A stretch of 36,707 nucleotides of DNA from CAZMRW01 sp964568805. Lineage in GTDB: Bacteria > Pseudomonadota > Gammaproteobacteria > Methylococcales > Methylomonadaceae. A program made the translations under genes and the position numbers. Positions 18,838 through 27,546 of the stretch are shown in pieces (positions within the stretch are counted from its first letter, which is position 1; each line of letters opens with the position of its first letter). The notes under the pieces were generated by a model that saw only the letters and a list, made by a program, of their open reading frames with translations, did no database searches and was not told the origin of the DNA. The stretch spans positions 1 through 36,707 of the forward strand of contig CAZMRW010000036.1 in the NCBI GenBank assembly GCA_964568805.1, in the 5' to 3' direction.

Positions 18838-19503
18838 ATGCAACAAGAAGTTTTCTTAAGCCTTAAAAAAATTTCTTTTCTTTCGAAGCTGCCGGATGAC
18901 GCGGTTACCGCACTGGCGAAACGCGCCAGATCGGTACGATTTCCCAAGCAGGCGGTTATCATTTCGGAAGGCGATGAGACCCGGTCACTTTATATTATGA
19001 TCTCCGGCAAAGTACGCGTATTTACCCGTGATGAAAAAAGCAAGGAAGTGACGCTGCAGGTTCAGGAATCCGGTTCCTATTTTGGTGAACTGGCCTTGCT
19101 CGGCGATGAGCCCAGGTCGGCATCGGTCGAAACTCTGGAAAATACGGTGTGCGCCGTCATATCGAAGGATGATTTTAAACACTGGCTTGTCAGCCATCCG
19201 GATGTGGTTATTGCATTGCTGAGTGAGTTATCCGGAAAAGTAAGGCAGCTTACTGAAAAGGTCAAACAAATGGCCTTATCCAATGTGTATGAAAGAACCA
19301 TCAAGGTGCTTCAGGACATGGCTGAAAAAGAAGGCGATATTTCCGTCATCCATAACCGGCCAACTCAGCAGGAATTGGCCAATATGGTGGGGTCATCCAG
19401 AGAAATGATCAATAAAATCATGAAGGAATTAACCAAGGGCGGTTATGTGGTGATTAAAGACAAGACGCTCAGGATTGAAAATAAACTGCCTGCTTGCTGG
19501 TGA
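18838..19503 (+). CDS. Crp/Fnr family transcriptional regulator
   Basis: 221 aa. The N-terminal cyclic-nucleotide-binding-like beta roll (about 15-125) includes SGKVRVF and GSYFGELALLGDEPRSASVE, the latter matching the phosphate-binding cassette of cAMP receptors (GEL...RSA). A long dimer helix follows (about 125-150), then a winged helix with TQQELANMVGSSREMINKIMKEL (about 176-198). There are no FNR-type N-terminal cysteines, so it is CRP-like rather than an Fe-S oxygen sensor. It could bind TGTGA-N6-TCACA sites such as the one at 13900. An AAGGA-like element lies before the ATG. Confidence 0.95.
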   Translation: MQQEVFLSLKKISFLSKLPDDAVTALAKRARSVRFPKQAVIISEGDETRSLYIMISGKVRVFTRDEKSKEVTLQVQESGSYFGELALLGDEPRSASVETLENTVCAVISKDDFKHWLVSHPDVVIALLSELSGKVRQLTEKVKQMALSNVYERTIKVLQDMAEKEGDISVIHNRPTQQELANMVGSSREMINKIMKELTKGGYVVIKDKTLRIENKLPACW

Positions 19504-19637
19504 GGAAAGTCGCTTAGGGGTATAGCAATCAGTTAGCGGTTTCCGCTCCCCATTACGGCAATTGAATATTGACGCCGGCCAGATCCCGGAGGCATCAGAT
19601 AGGCGTCAGTTTCGACAATTGCGGCCAATATGGCGTG

Positions 19638-20975
19638 CTAAGTTTTCGGGCTGACCGGATCGATACCCTCTTTGGGAAAAATATGCACGGAAACAATCCG
19701 CGATCGGTTCATTTTTAAGACGACGACATCGAACTGGTTGAATTCAATTTTCTGGCCCTCGGTCGGAATATCACAGAGTTTTGCCAAAATGAGGCCGCCG
19801 ACAGAAACTTCATTTTCCAATTCGAGTTCCTCATTTTCTATATCGATGCCTAAGATACGCTCCAGCGAGAATATCGGGAGACTCCCTTTTCCGGTTAATG
19901 TTCCGTCGTCATGACGGGTCCACTCGTTGCTGATTTCGCGGAATTCATCGCGGATTTCGCCTACCATCGCGCTTAACAAATTATCCAGCGTCACAAACCC
20001 CAAAGGTTTTTGTCCTTTTTTGCCCACGACGGCAAAATGCGATGTCCCCGTGCGAAATTTTCGGAACAATTCCATGACCGGGGTTTGTGGTGACACCATG
20101 AGGATGGGGCGAAGAAAATGCATCAGATCTTCAATCGCCTTGCCTTCCTGCTGGGCAAAAAATAAATCCTTTAAATGGACGACGCCGAGTACATCAATGC
20201 CATTGGCGTCGAAGTAGGGATAACGGCTGAATCGTTTGGAATTCAGGATCTGAAGATTGTCCTTTAATGTTCTGCTGCGATAAATGGCCGAAATTTCATG
20301 AATAGGGCGCATCAAATCGGAGACTTCCAGTTTACTGAAATCCAGGGTTTTCGCGAGGATATTCCATTCATCCCGCGTGAAGCGCTCTCCCTGCCGGTTG
20401 CTGCGCAGTATCAATTTCAGCTCATCGGCGGAATAATAGGCATCGTGATCATGCTTAATATCCAGACGCGCCAAGCGTAGCGTCAAATTGGCGCTGGCGT
20501 TCAGCAGCCAGATCGCCGGAAACATCAGCCAGTAAAAACCGTAAAGCGGGACAGCGCTGACCAGACTGACCTTCTCCGGGTTGCGTATCGCCATCGATTT
20601 GGGAGCCAGTTCTCCAACGACGATGTGCAGGAATGAGATAGTGGAAAAAGCGAAAGCAAATGAAATGCCGTGCATCATGCCGGGTGTAATGAATTCAAGG
20701 CGGTCAAACAGAGGCTCCAACAGTTTTGCAAAAGCCGGTTCGCCGACCCATCCCAATCCAAGCGACGCCAGTGTAATACCGAGTTGGCAGGCCGATAAAT
20801 AGGCATCGAGTTTTGCATGCACCTTTGCCAGTATGCGTCCCCGCAAGCCATATTGATTCGCAATCGCTTGAATGCGCGTTTGCCTCAATTTGACCATTCC
20901 AAACTCCGCAGCGACAAAAAAGCCATTCAGCACCACCAGCATCAAGGCGATGATGATCGGAAAAATGTTACTCAT
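19638..20975 (-). CDS. CNNM/CBS/CorC-HlyC domain protein (hemolysin family)
   Basis: About 445 aa from the ATG of MSNIFPIIIA (20975); an ATG six codons earlier is possible. The N-terminal DUF21/CNNM membrane domain (about 1-195, including NGFFVAAEFGMVKLR and SACQLGITLASLGLGWVGEP) is followed by a CBS pair (about 210-330) and a CorC_HlyC domain near the C-terminus. The family is involved in Mg2+ or Co2+ export or homeostasis; the hemolysin name is historical. The corA gene at 26482 is not adjacent. It is convergent with the Crp/Fnr gene. Confidence 0.93.
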   Translation of the reverse strand: MSNIFPIIIALMLVVLNGFFVAAEFGMVKLRQTRIQAIANQYGLRGRILAKVHAKLDAYLSACQLGITLASLGLGWVGEPAFAKLLEPLFDRLEFITPGMMHGISFAFAFSTISFLHIVVGELAPKSMAIRNPEKVSLVSAVPLYGFYWLMFPAIWLLNASANLTLRLARLDIKHDHDAYYSADELKLILRSNRQGERFTRDEWNILAKTLDFSKLEVSDLMRPIHEISAIYRSRTLKDNLQILNSKRFSRYPYFDANGIDVLGVVHLKDLFFAQQEGKAIEDLMHFLRPILMVSPQTPVMELFRKFRTGTSHFAVVGKKGQKPLGFVTLDNLLSAMVGEIRDEFREISNEWTRHDDGTLTGKGSLPIFSLERILGIDIENEELELENEVSVGGLILAKLCDIPTEGQKIEFNQFDVVVLKMNRSRIVSVHIFPKEGIDPVSPKT

Positions 20976-21406
20976 AGCGGCATTGCCGGGCAACTTTGAT
21001 AAAAACTTACATTAAGGATGCTTAACATCTCAAGTCAAATAATTAGAGTAGCGTTCCTTTACCCGGGTAAATTGCTGTTTCTCCAGGGACAGGAACTGGG
21101 ACGGAAGAAATTAATATGAAACAATTAATAAGGACGGTAAAACGGCGCCGATTATGTCATTTTTTGAATAATCCATGCGTTTATAGGATTATAATAGGGC
21201 GGCTGGCCAAATGGAACCTTCATGGTAAAGCCGTTCCGGAGCTTCATACGTTGATTTATCGATAACGAGGCCCAATGAGTCTGTTCAATCAGGCATAATT
21301 ATCGGCTTTTTCGATGTGTGGTTTAAAGTTGACGTTCATAAGTCATTCATTCAGTTTTGATACGATACTAAAATAGCAAACAGGGAACCCAATCACAACT
21401 GTCAAC
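20976..21406. other. Divergent gap before apbE
   Basis: About 430 bp between divergent genes. Apart from the possible 49-codon frame listed separately, I see no RNA gene or clear promoter. Confidence 0.45.
21116..21265 (+). CDS. Possible small basic protein, 49 aa
   Basis: ATG at 21116 preceded 9 nt upstream by GGAAG. The product is highly basic (TVKRRRLCHF) and has no family I recognise. Support is only the ribosome-binding site and position; it may be chance. Confidence 0.2.
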   Translation: MKQLIRTVKRRRLCHFLNNPCVYRIIIGRLAKWNLHGKAVPELHTLIYR

Positions 21407-22477
21407 ATGGTATTACAACATTTTCTTTTTTGCTTCGTTGCCCCGAGGCTCAAGTTTTTTTATTTTCGCAACATGCTTGTGCTGACCTTGTGGACGCTGG
21501 TTTCAACGGGTTGCACAGACCAGTCGATACAAAAACTGCAGGGTTTTGCCCAAGGCACCAGCTATCACATCAGTTATTGGTCTGAAGCGCCGGTAAACAA
21601 TGACGATGTTAAAACCGCCATCAAAAACGAATTCGACAAGATTGATCTGCTCTTGTCGAATTACCGGCCCGATTCCGAGATAGAGAAATTTAATCAATCT
21701 CAACGTGGTGAAAGTCGTGACGTCGGGAACGAAATTGTATCCCTGGTCAGGATTGCATCCGCTGTTCATCTGGCCAGTCAGGGCTGTTACGATTTAACCG
21801 TTAAACCTTTATTTGATTTGTGGAAGTTTAATACCGATAAGCCGGATATTCCAAATGAAGCGGCCATCGGTCAAAGCCTGAAGTTAATCGGCATGGAAAA
21901 GCTGGAGATCGTGGATGGCACCCATTTACGCAAAAAGCAATCCGGATTGCAAGTCGATTTATCATCTATCGCGCAGGGTTACAGCGTTGAGAGACTCAGC
22001 AAAGTGCTGGAGGATAGGGGCATTGTTCATTATCTGGTCGAGATTGGCGGCGAATTGAAGACTCGCGGTTATAAGCCGGACCAGCAACCCTGGCGTATCG
22101 CTCTGGAAAAGCCCTTGCCGGGAGAGCAGATGCTGCAGAAAATTATGACGATGCCGAAGGAATCGTCCCTCGCGATTATGACATCAGGCACCTACAGACA
22201 TTATTTCGATAATAACGGCAAACGCTATAGCCATATTCTTGATGCCCGCAACGGGCATCCGGTTACGCATGATCTGGTTTCGGTCACCATAGCTCATCCT
22301 GATCCTGCACTTGCTGACGCCTGGTCTACGGCATTGTTGTGCCTTGGGCAGGCAGACGGCATGAAAGCGGCGAATGCCAATAACATACCCGCCCTGTTCA
22401 TTGAATATCAAGGCGACAAACTGATTGAATCCCGTAGCGATCCATTGATCGCTTTGACCATTCTCACCATTCAATAA
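21407..22477 (+). CDS. apbE: FAD:protein FMN transferase ApbE
   Basis: 356 aa from the first ATG. The lipobox LVSTGC with its basic flank RLKFFYFRN favours this long form over an ATG at 21473. Family motifs are GTSYHISYW near the N-terminus, LLSNYRPDSEIEKFN, DLSSIAQGYSVERLS (K of the usual GxAKGY replaced by Q in IAQGY), and YSHILDARNGHPV. ApbE attaches FMN to threonine in Na+-NQR, RNF and similar proteins in the periplasm, using FAD. It ends 25 bp before the RND gene, so the two are probably one operon. Confidence 0.92.
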   Translation: MVLQHFLFCFVAPRLKFFYFRNMLVLTLWTLVSTGCTDQSIQKLQGFAQGTSYHISYWSEAPVNNDDVKTAIKNEFDKIDLLLSNYRPDSEIEKFNQSQRGESRDVGNEIVSLVRIASAVHLASQGCYDLTVKPLFDLWKFNTDKPDIPNEAAIGQSLKLIGMEKLEIVDGTHLRKKQSGLQVDLSSIAQGYSVERLSKVLEDRGIVHYLVEIGGELKTRGYKPDQQPWRIALEKPLPGEQMLQKIMTMPKESSLAIMTSGTYRHYFDNNGKRYSHILDARNGHPVTHDLVSVTIAHPDPALADAWSTALLCLGQADGMKAANANNIPALFIEYQGDKLIESRSDPLIALTILTIQ

Positions 22478-22502
22478 TCCCTGCATCAGCGGAATTTAAA
22501 TA

Positions 22503-25163
22503 ATGTCGTTAAAACATACTCTGCGTAATTTTTATGTCCGATGCGAAACCCGGGCGTTAAAGCATCCCATTACAGTGTTTTTGCTGGTATGCGTCCTGGC
22601 CGGTTTGACGATTCAATACACAGCTAATAATTTGAGCATCAACACCGATACCGCTGAATTGATCGCCCCTGATGCACCGTTTCAACAAAACCGCAGAAAG
22701 TTTGAAAAAGCTTTCTCCAAAGATATGCATACCCTGTTATTGGTCGTTGAATCCGAAGCGCCGGAGTTGACCCGATCAGCGACGAAAAGGTTAGGGCGCT
22801 TGCTTAGAGCTGATAAGGTTAATTTTGAAAGCATTTACATTCCTAACGAAAACCAGTTTTTTCATCAGAACGGATTGCTCTATCTCGACATCGATGAACT
22901 GCAGACCTTATCGATGAATTTGTCCCAGGCGCAACCGTTTATCGGCAGGATTTCCCAGGAGCCCAATCTGACGGGCTTTTTTTCGATTCTTCGGGATGCA
23001 CTGGACACATCCAACAAAGATCAGACAGTGCCAATCGATTTGACATCGCTGATCAATAAGGTTTCTCATGCCCTGCATAAACGAATCAATGGCGAAAACA
23101 GCCTGCTTTCATGGGAAGCTTTGATTAATGAACAAAAACTGACATCAGCGTCATCGACCAAGGGCTTTATTAACGTTCTGCCCAAGTTTGATTATTCATC
23201 TATACGCCCGGCCGAGAATGCGATCAATGCCATCCGCAAGGCCGCCGCTGAAATTCAGGAGCCCGATCTGCCGGCCGTCAAGGTCTGGGTTACCGGTGAA
23301 GTCGGCCTTGAAGACGATGAATTGTCCGGCATGAGCAGCGGCACCTTCAACGCCAGTATTTTTTCGGTGGTCCTGGTTGGTCTGATTTTGTTAACGGCAT
23401 ACCGTTCGGTTTTGTTAACCATCGCGACGATTGTAACCCTGGCGCTGGGCATGGTGTTTTGCGGCGCATTTGCGGCTGTTTCGGTCAAGGAATTGAATCT
23501 GATTTCAGTGGCTTTTGCCGTATCCAACATCGGCCTTGGCGTGGAATATGCGATCCATTTTTGCTTGCGTTACCGGGACAATCTGATTCACCATATCACT
23601 CGGGGAAGAGCAATCAGCAGCACGCTGATGAGCACCAGCCCGTCACTGTTATTGTGTGCCGGCACCACATCAATCGGGCTTTATGCATTTATTCCGACCG
23701 ATTACAAGGGCGTGTCCGAGCTCGGGTTATTGGCGGGGACCAGTCTGTTTATCTGTCTTTTCATCACCTTGACGGTGTTGCCGGTGCTGCTGAAGATCGT
23801 TCCCGTATACGGGAAACGGGAGCCGGTAGAAGTGCACACGGTATTCACGACGATCGCGGAGAGACTGGCGAATTTAACGCTGCACTACGCCAAACCGATA
23901 TCGATAGCGACCTTGCTGATGGCCATCATATCGATTGCCATGGTGTTTAAAGTCAAAACGGATTTCAATCCGATCAATCTGCGCGATCCCAATACCGAAT
24001 CGGTCATTGCGTTCAAGAATCTGATGAAAGACAAGGATACCTCGCCGATGACCTTGACGCTGCTGGCCGGCAACGAAAACAAGGCCAAGGAAATTCAGCA
24101 GAACTTGTCAAAATTAGATACCGTTGATAAAACCATCAGCCTTTTTGATTTTCTGCCTTCCGAACAGGACAGCAAACTGGCAATGATTGAAGAGATGGCG
24201 CTGATGCTGGGCACCCAGGTGGACAGTTTTCCCGCTTTGAAACCGGATGCCGATCCGGTCCCGGCCATCAACAACTTGATTCAAGCCATAGACGCCGTAT
24301 TACCCGGTAAAACCGATAGCAGAGAAATATCATCGTTGAAGGCCTTTAAAAAGGAACTCCAGGACATTCTGATAGAACTTGAAGCACGGCAAGAACCGAG
24401 CCGGCGCGAGTTTATAGAAAAGGTTCAAACGACTCTGCTGGGAACCTTGCCAAAAGTCATGAATGAGCTGTTTGCCAGTTTCGATGCCAGAGAAGTCACG
24501 TTGACGGACCTGCCTCAGGATATCAAAGTGAGATGGCTGAGCAAGGACGGTTTATATCGAATCCAGATTATTCCCAAATATGACTTGAACGATTTGGCGA
24601 ACCTGCAAAAATTTATCACGGATGTCCAAGTAATCGCACCGGATGCAACCGATTTGCCGGTGATGTACTGGGAGTCGATGAAAGAAGTGATCGCGGCATT
24701 CAAGCAGGCAATCACCATTGCCTTGATAACCATCGCGTTGCTGCTGTTTGCAATACGGCGCAATGTGATCGATGTCTTGCTGGTGATGACGCCGCTCATC
24801 CTGGCGGGTTTATTCACCATGGCGAGTACGGTGATTACCGGTACGCCGATCAATTTCGCCAATATCATCGCCTTGCCCTTATTGCTCGGGCTTGGTGTCG
24901 ACAATGGTATTCATATGGTCGAAAAACTGCATCATTCCTTGTCCGAAGAGCAGAACATCTATCGTTCCAGCACTGCCAGGGCGATGTTTTATGGCGCGTT
25001 AACCACGGCATCGAGTTTTGCCGGCCTGGCATTTTCACCGCATCAAGGTATTGCCAGCATGGGCCTGGTGATTACTATCGGTATCTTCTGGATCATGACC
25101 TGCACGTTTATCATCCTTCCGGCTTTGAGCAAGCTGGTCATTAAGGAAAGAGTGGTGGGCTGA
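22503..25163 (+). CDS. hpnN: RND-superfamily transporter, HpnN-like (hopanoid)
   Basis: 886 aa MMPL/RND protein. TM1 lies near 24-44, a first periplasmic loop up to about 275, five or six helices to about 430, TM7 near 465-485, a second loop, and the last helices from about 735. Features are LSINTDTAELIAPDAPFQQNRR after TM1, SNIGLGVEYAIHFCLRYRDN and LGLGVDNGIHMVEKLHHS (the paired GxGVDxxxH blocks). Length and the after-TM1 motif fit HpnN, which moves hopanoids from inner to outer membrane. No squalene-hopene cyclase or other hpn gene is in view, so the substrate is inferred. Confidence 0.75.
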   Translation: MSLKHTLRNFYVRCETRALKHPITVFLLVCVLAGLTIQYTANNLSINTDTAELIAPDAPFQQNRRKFEKAFSKDMHTLLLVVESEAPELTRSATKRLGRLLRADKVNFESIYIPNENQFFHQNGLLYLDIDELQTLSMNLSQAQPFIGRISQEPNLTGFFSILRDALDTSNKDQTVPIDLTSLINKVSHALHKRINGENSLLSWEALINEQKLTSASSTKGFINVLPKFDYSSIRPAENAINAIRKAAAEIQEPDLPAVKVWVTGEVGLEDDELSGMSSGTFNASIFSVVLVGLILLTAYRSVLLTIATIVTLALGMVFCGAFAAVSVKELNLISVAFAVSNIGLGVEYAIHFCLRYRDNLIHHITRGRAISSTLMSTSPSLLLCAGTTSIGLYAFIPTDYKGVSELGLLAGTSLFICLFITLTVLPVLLKIVPVYGKREPVEVHTVFTTIAERLANLTLHYAKPISIATLLMAIISIAMVFKVKTDFNPINLRDPNTESVIAFKNLMKDKDTSPMTLTLLAGNENKAKEIQQNLSKLDTVDKTISLFDFLPSEQDSKLAMIEEMALMLGTQVDSFPALKPDADPVPAINNLIQAIDAVLPGKTDSREISSLKAFKKELQDILIELEARQEPSRREFIEKVQTTLLGTLPKVMNELFASFDAREVTLTDLPQDIKVRWLSKDGLYRIQIIPKYDLNDLANLQKFITDVQVIAPDATDLPVMYWESMKEVIAAFKQAITIALITIALLLFAIRRNVIDVLLVMTPLILAGLFTMASTVITGTPINFANIIALPLLLGLGVDNGIHMVEKLHHSLSEEQNIYRSSTARAMFYGALTTASSFAGLAFSPHQGIASMGLVITIGIFWIMTCTFIILPALSKLVIKERVVG

Positions 25164-25192
25164 GCATCGGTTTAGCAGGTAATGACGTCAGA

Positions 25193-25239
25193 TGTAGGTG
25201 CGAATTTATTCGCACTGCGCAGATAAATCCGCACCTACA
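25193..25239. repeat. Intergenic palindromic element
   Basis: TGTAGGTGCG pairs perfectly with CGCACCTACA, with TTTAT/ATAAA inside, giving a long stem-loop 29 bp after the RND gene. TGTAGGTGCGAATTTATTCG resembles a dispersed REP-like element of many gammaproteobacteria. It may act as a transcript end for hpnN and the convergent gene. Confidence 0.6.
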
Positions 25240-25297
25240 CCATTGCGCTTCCCGTCAAAATTGCATTGGCGAACTACTGGGATCAGTCTATCATTGC

Positions 25298-25750
25298 TTA
25301 TTTAGGTCCGGGTTTGCCCTGCAAATAGGATGCGCTAGGATCGATGACATAACCGCTGTTCATGGCGGTGCGGCCTAACAGCATACGAAACAGCATGGTA
25401 TCCCGGTTGGTCAGGGTAATTTCGGTTCTGATCAGGGAATGCCCCAGCATGACGGACGTCTCAATGACATATCGGCGCTGTTTATGTCCTCCCGAGTCGG
25501 TTACCAGCCGCCGGTCTTTAACAAGGGCATGACATTCAATCGATATGTTGCGATGTCTCTGTTTAGGGTGTATGGCAAACATGACCCAACGCTGACCGCC
25601 TTTATAATAGGGATCGATGGTATAGGCATGAAGCGCGGACGATCGGGCGCCGGTGTCGATTTTGGCTTTAATCAGCGGTATGTCGAGTTCCGGCAAAGCC
25701 ACCCATTCGCGCCAGCCCAGCAACGCCGTTTGTATTGATAAGTCTGTCAT
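25298..25750 (-). CDS. Retropepsin-like / ATP-dependent zinc protease family protein
   Basis: 150 aa. GWREWVALPELDIPLIKAKI leads into D32-T33-G34-A35 (IDTGARSSALHA), the aspartic-protease-like motif of the family annotated as putative ATP-dependent zinc protease (RimK-associated, Pfam Zn_protease). LLGRTAMNSGYVIDPSASYL near the C-terminus is also characteristic. The protein is cytoplasmic; its substrate is unknown. Divergent from the MarC-family gene. Confidence 0.9.
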   Translation of the reverse strand: MTDLSIQTALLGWREWVALPELDIPLIKAKIDTGARSSALHAYTIDPYYKGGQRWVMFAIHPKQRHRNISIECHALVKDRRLVTDSGGHKQRRYVIETSVMLGHSLIRTEITLTNRDTMLFRMLLGRTAMNSGYVIDPSASYLQGKPGPK

Positions 25751-25826
25751 CCTGGTAAAACATTAAGCAAATATTAGCCGAATTCAATGCGGCCAACCAG
25801 TCAAGAGGTAGTCAGCTAGATGCATT

Positions 25827-26462
25827 ATGCTTGAATATTCCGATTATATAAAAATCTTTATCGCCTTGCTGGCTGTCGTCGACCCTCTTGGCGTCATGCC
25901 CATCATTGCGTCGCTGACTGCACGCGCCGGGAAATTGGAACTCAAAAAAATTGCAGGGACCGTCGCGGTGACGGTGATGACGATTTTACTGCTGGCGCTT
26001 TTCTTCGGTGAAAATTTGCTGTTATTTTTTGGTATCAGCATTAATTCGTTTATGGTTAGCGGCGGCATCTTGCTGATGCTGATGGCAATTTCGATGTTAC
26101 AGGCCAAAACCAGCGAAACCGTGCAAAATAAAGCCGAGGCCGAAGAGGGCGAAATCAAAGAGTCGATTTCCGTGGTACCGTTGTCGATGCCCCTGCTGGC
26201 GGGTCCTGGCGCTATCAGCACGGTGATACTCTATGCCCAGAGCGGAAGCGGTTCCATGCATTTTTTAGTCATGAGCCTGGAAATTATCGTGGTGGCGGCA
26301 ATTTTGTGGGTCGTCATCAGTTGTATACCCTGGCTGACCCGACATTTGAGCCAGACCGGAATCAATATATTTACCCGATTGATGGGCCTGATACTGTCGG
26401 CGCTTGCCGTCGAATTTATTGCCGCCGGGCTGAAAGGTTTATTCCCGGCATTGACAGGCTAA
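25827..26462 (+). CDS. MarC/SnatA family membrane protein
   Basis: 211 aa with six membrane helices. The opening FIALLAVVDPLGVMPI and the central VPLSMPLLAGPGAISTVI are the diagnostic MarC (UPF0056) motifs. An acidic cytoplasmic loop (NKAEAEEGEIKES) separates helices three and four. Family members are inner-membrane proteins; some are amino-acid exporters (SnatA), but the MarC name does not prove a role in drug resistance. It is 19 bp upstream of corA, in the same likely operon. Confidence 0.93.
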   Translation: MLEYSDYIKIFIALLAVVDPLGVMPIIASLTARAGKLELKKIAGTVAVTVMTILLLALFFGENLLLFFGISINSFMVSGGILLMLMAISMLQAKTSETVQNKAEAEEGEIKESISVVPLSMPLLAGPGAISTVILYAQSGSGSMHFLVMSLEIIVVAAILWVVISCIPWLTRHLSQTGINIFTRLMGLILSALAVEFIAAGLKGLFPALTG

Positions 26463-26481
26463 TTATCGCTCCAGGAAATTT

Positions 26482-27546
26482 ATGTCCGAATTACACAGTT
26501 ATGCTTCTGAAAAATCCGGTTTGCCGCCGGGTTCGCTCGTTCATGTCGGCGAAGTGCATACTCATGAGCACAGCATTTGGATGATCAATTACAACAAATC
26601 CGGATTGCAAAAAAAGGTGGTTAGATCGATAGATGAAATTATTCCGTATCGAAGCCAGGACACCGTGACCTGGGTGATTATCGACGGTTTGAAAGATGTT
26701 TCGGTTGTCGATGCCATCGGGCGGCTTTTTGCAATACATGGTTTGGTATTGGAAGATATTCTTAATACCCATCAACGGCCAAAATTCGAGGAATTCGAAG
26801 ATTATCTGTATATCGTCATTAAAGGGATCGCGTTGGGCAACCATGGTATTCACGTCGTCTATGAGCAAATCAGCCTGCTGGTGCTGGACAATATCGTTTT
26901 TACCTTTAAGGAAAAGCCGGATCAAGTGCTGGATCCCATCATTAGCCGGCTAGACAACAATAAAAGCCATATCAGGAGCATGGGTTCGGACTACCTCGCC
27001 TATGTCATCATGGATGCCGTGGTCGATGAGTATTTTGTCTTGCAGGATACCTTCGATGAACTGATCGAAGCGATTGAAGATGAATTGTTGATCAATCCTA
27101 CCACGCAAACGCTGGCCACCATCCAGAAAATCAAGCGGGAACTGATTTTTTTACGCCGGTCGGTCTCGCCGCTGAGAGAATTATTGGCTTCGATACAGCG
27201 GAGCGATTCGCCCTTGATTAAAGAGCATACCAAACGCTATTTTACCGATGTTTACGACCATGCCATCCGTATTATCGAAGCGATAGAATCCTACCGGGAC
27301 CTGATCGCCGGCATGCTGGATATTTACTTGTCGAGCATCAGCAATAAAATGAACGAAACCATGAAAGTGCTGACGGTGTTCGCCTCGATTTTTATCCCGT
27401 TAACGTTTATCGCGGGCGTTTACGGCATGAATTTCGAATACATGCCCGAACTGAAATGGAAATGGGGCTATCCGGTATTGTGGGGCCTGTTTGCCGCCAT
27501 TTCGATCTTCTTGCTTGCTTATTTCAAGAGAAAGAAATGGCTGTGA
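26482..27546 (+). CDS. corA: CorA magnesium/cobalt channel
   Basis: 354 aa. A long N-terminal cytoplasmic domain (1-290) with helical funnel (GQ...DELIEAIEDELL region, about 190-285) is followed by TM1 (about 293-312), the GMN selectivity motif at G315-M316-N317 and TM2 (about 331-348). It ends in the basic KRKKWL tail. CorA is a homopentameric Mg2+/Co2+ channel. The cas3 start codon lies inside its last 10 bp, so its transcript probably reads into cas3. Confidence 0.96.
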   Translation: MSELHSYASEKSGLPPGSLVHVGEVHTHEHSIWMINYNKSGLQKKVVRSIDEIIPYRSQDTVTWVIIDGLKDVSVVDAIGRLFAIHGLVLEDILNTHQRPKFEEFEDYLYIVIKGIALGNHGIHVVYEQISLLVLDNIVFTFKEKPDQVLDPIISRLDNNKSHIRSMGSDYLAYVIMDAVVDEYFVLQDTFDELIEAIEDELLINPTTQTLATIQKIKRELIFLRRSVSPLRELLASIQRSDSPLIKEHTKRYFTDVYDHAIRIIEAIESYRDLIAGMLDIYLSSISNKMNETMKVLTVFASIFIPLTFIAGVYGMNFEYMPELKWKWGYPVLWGLFAAISIFLLAYFKRKKWL

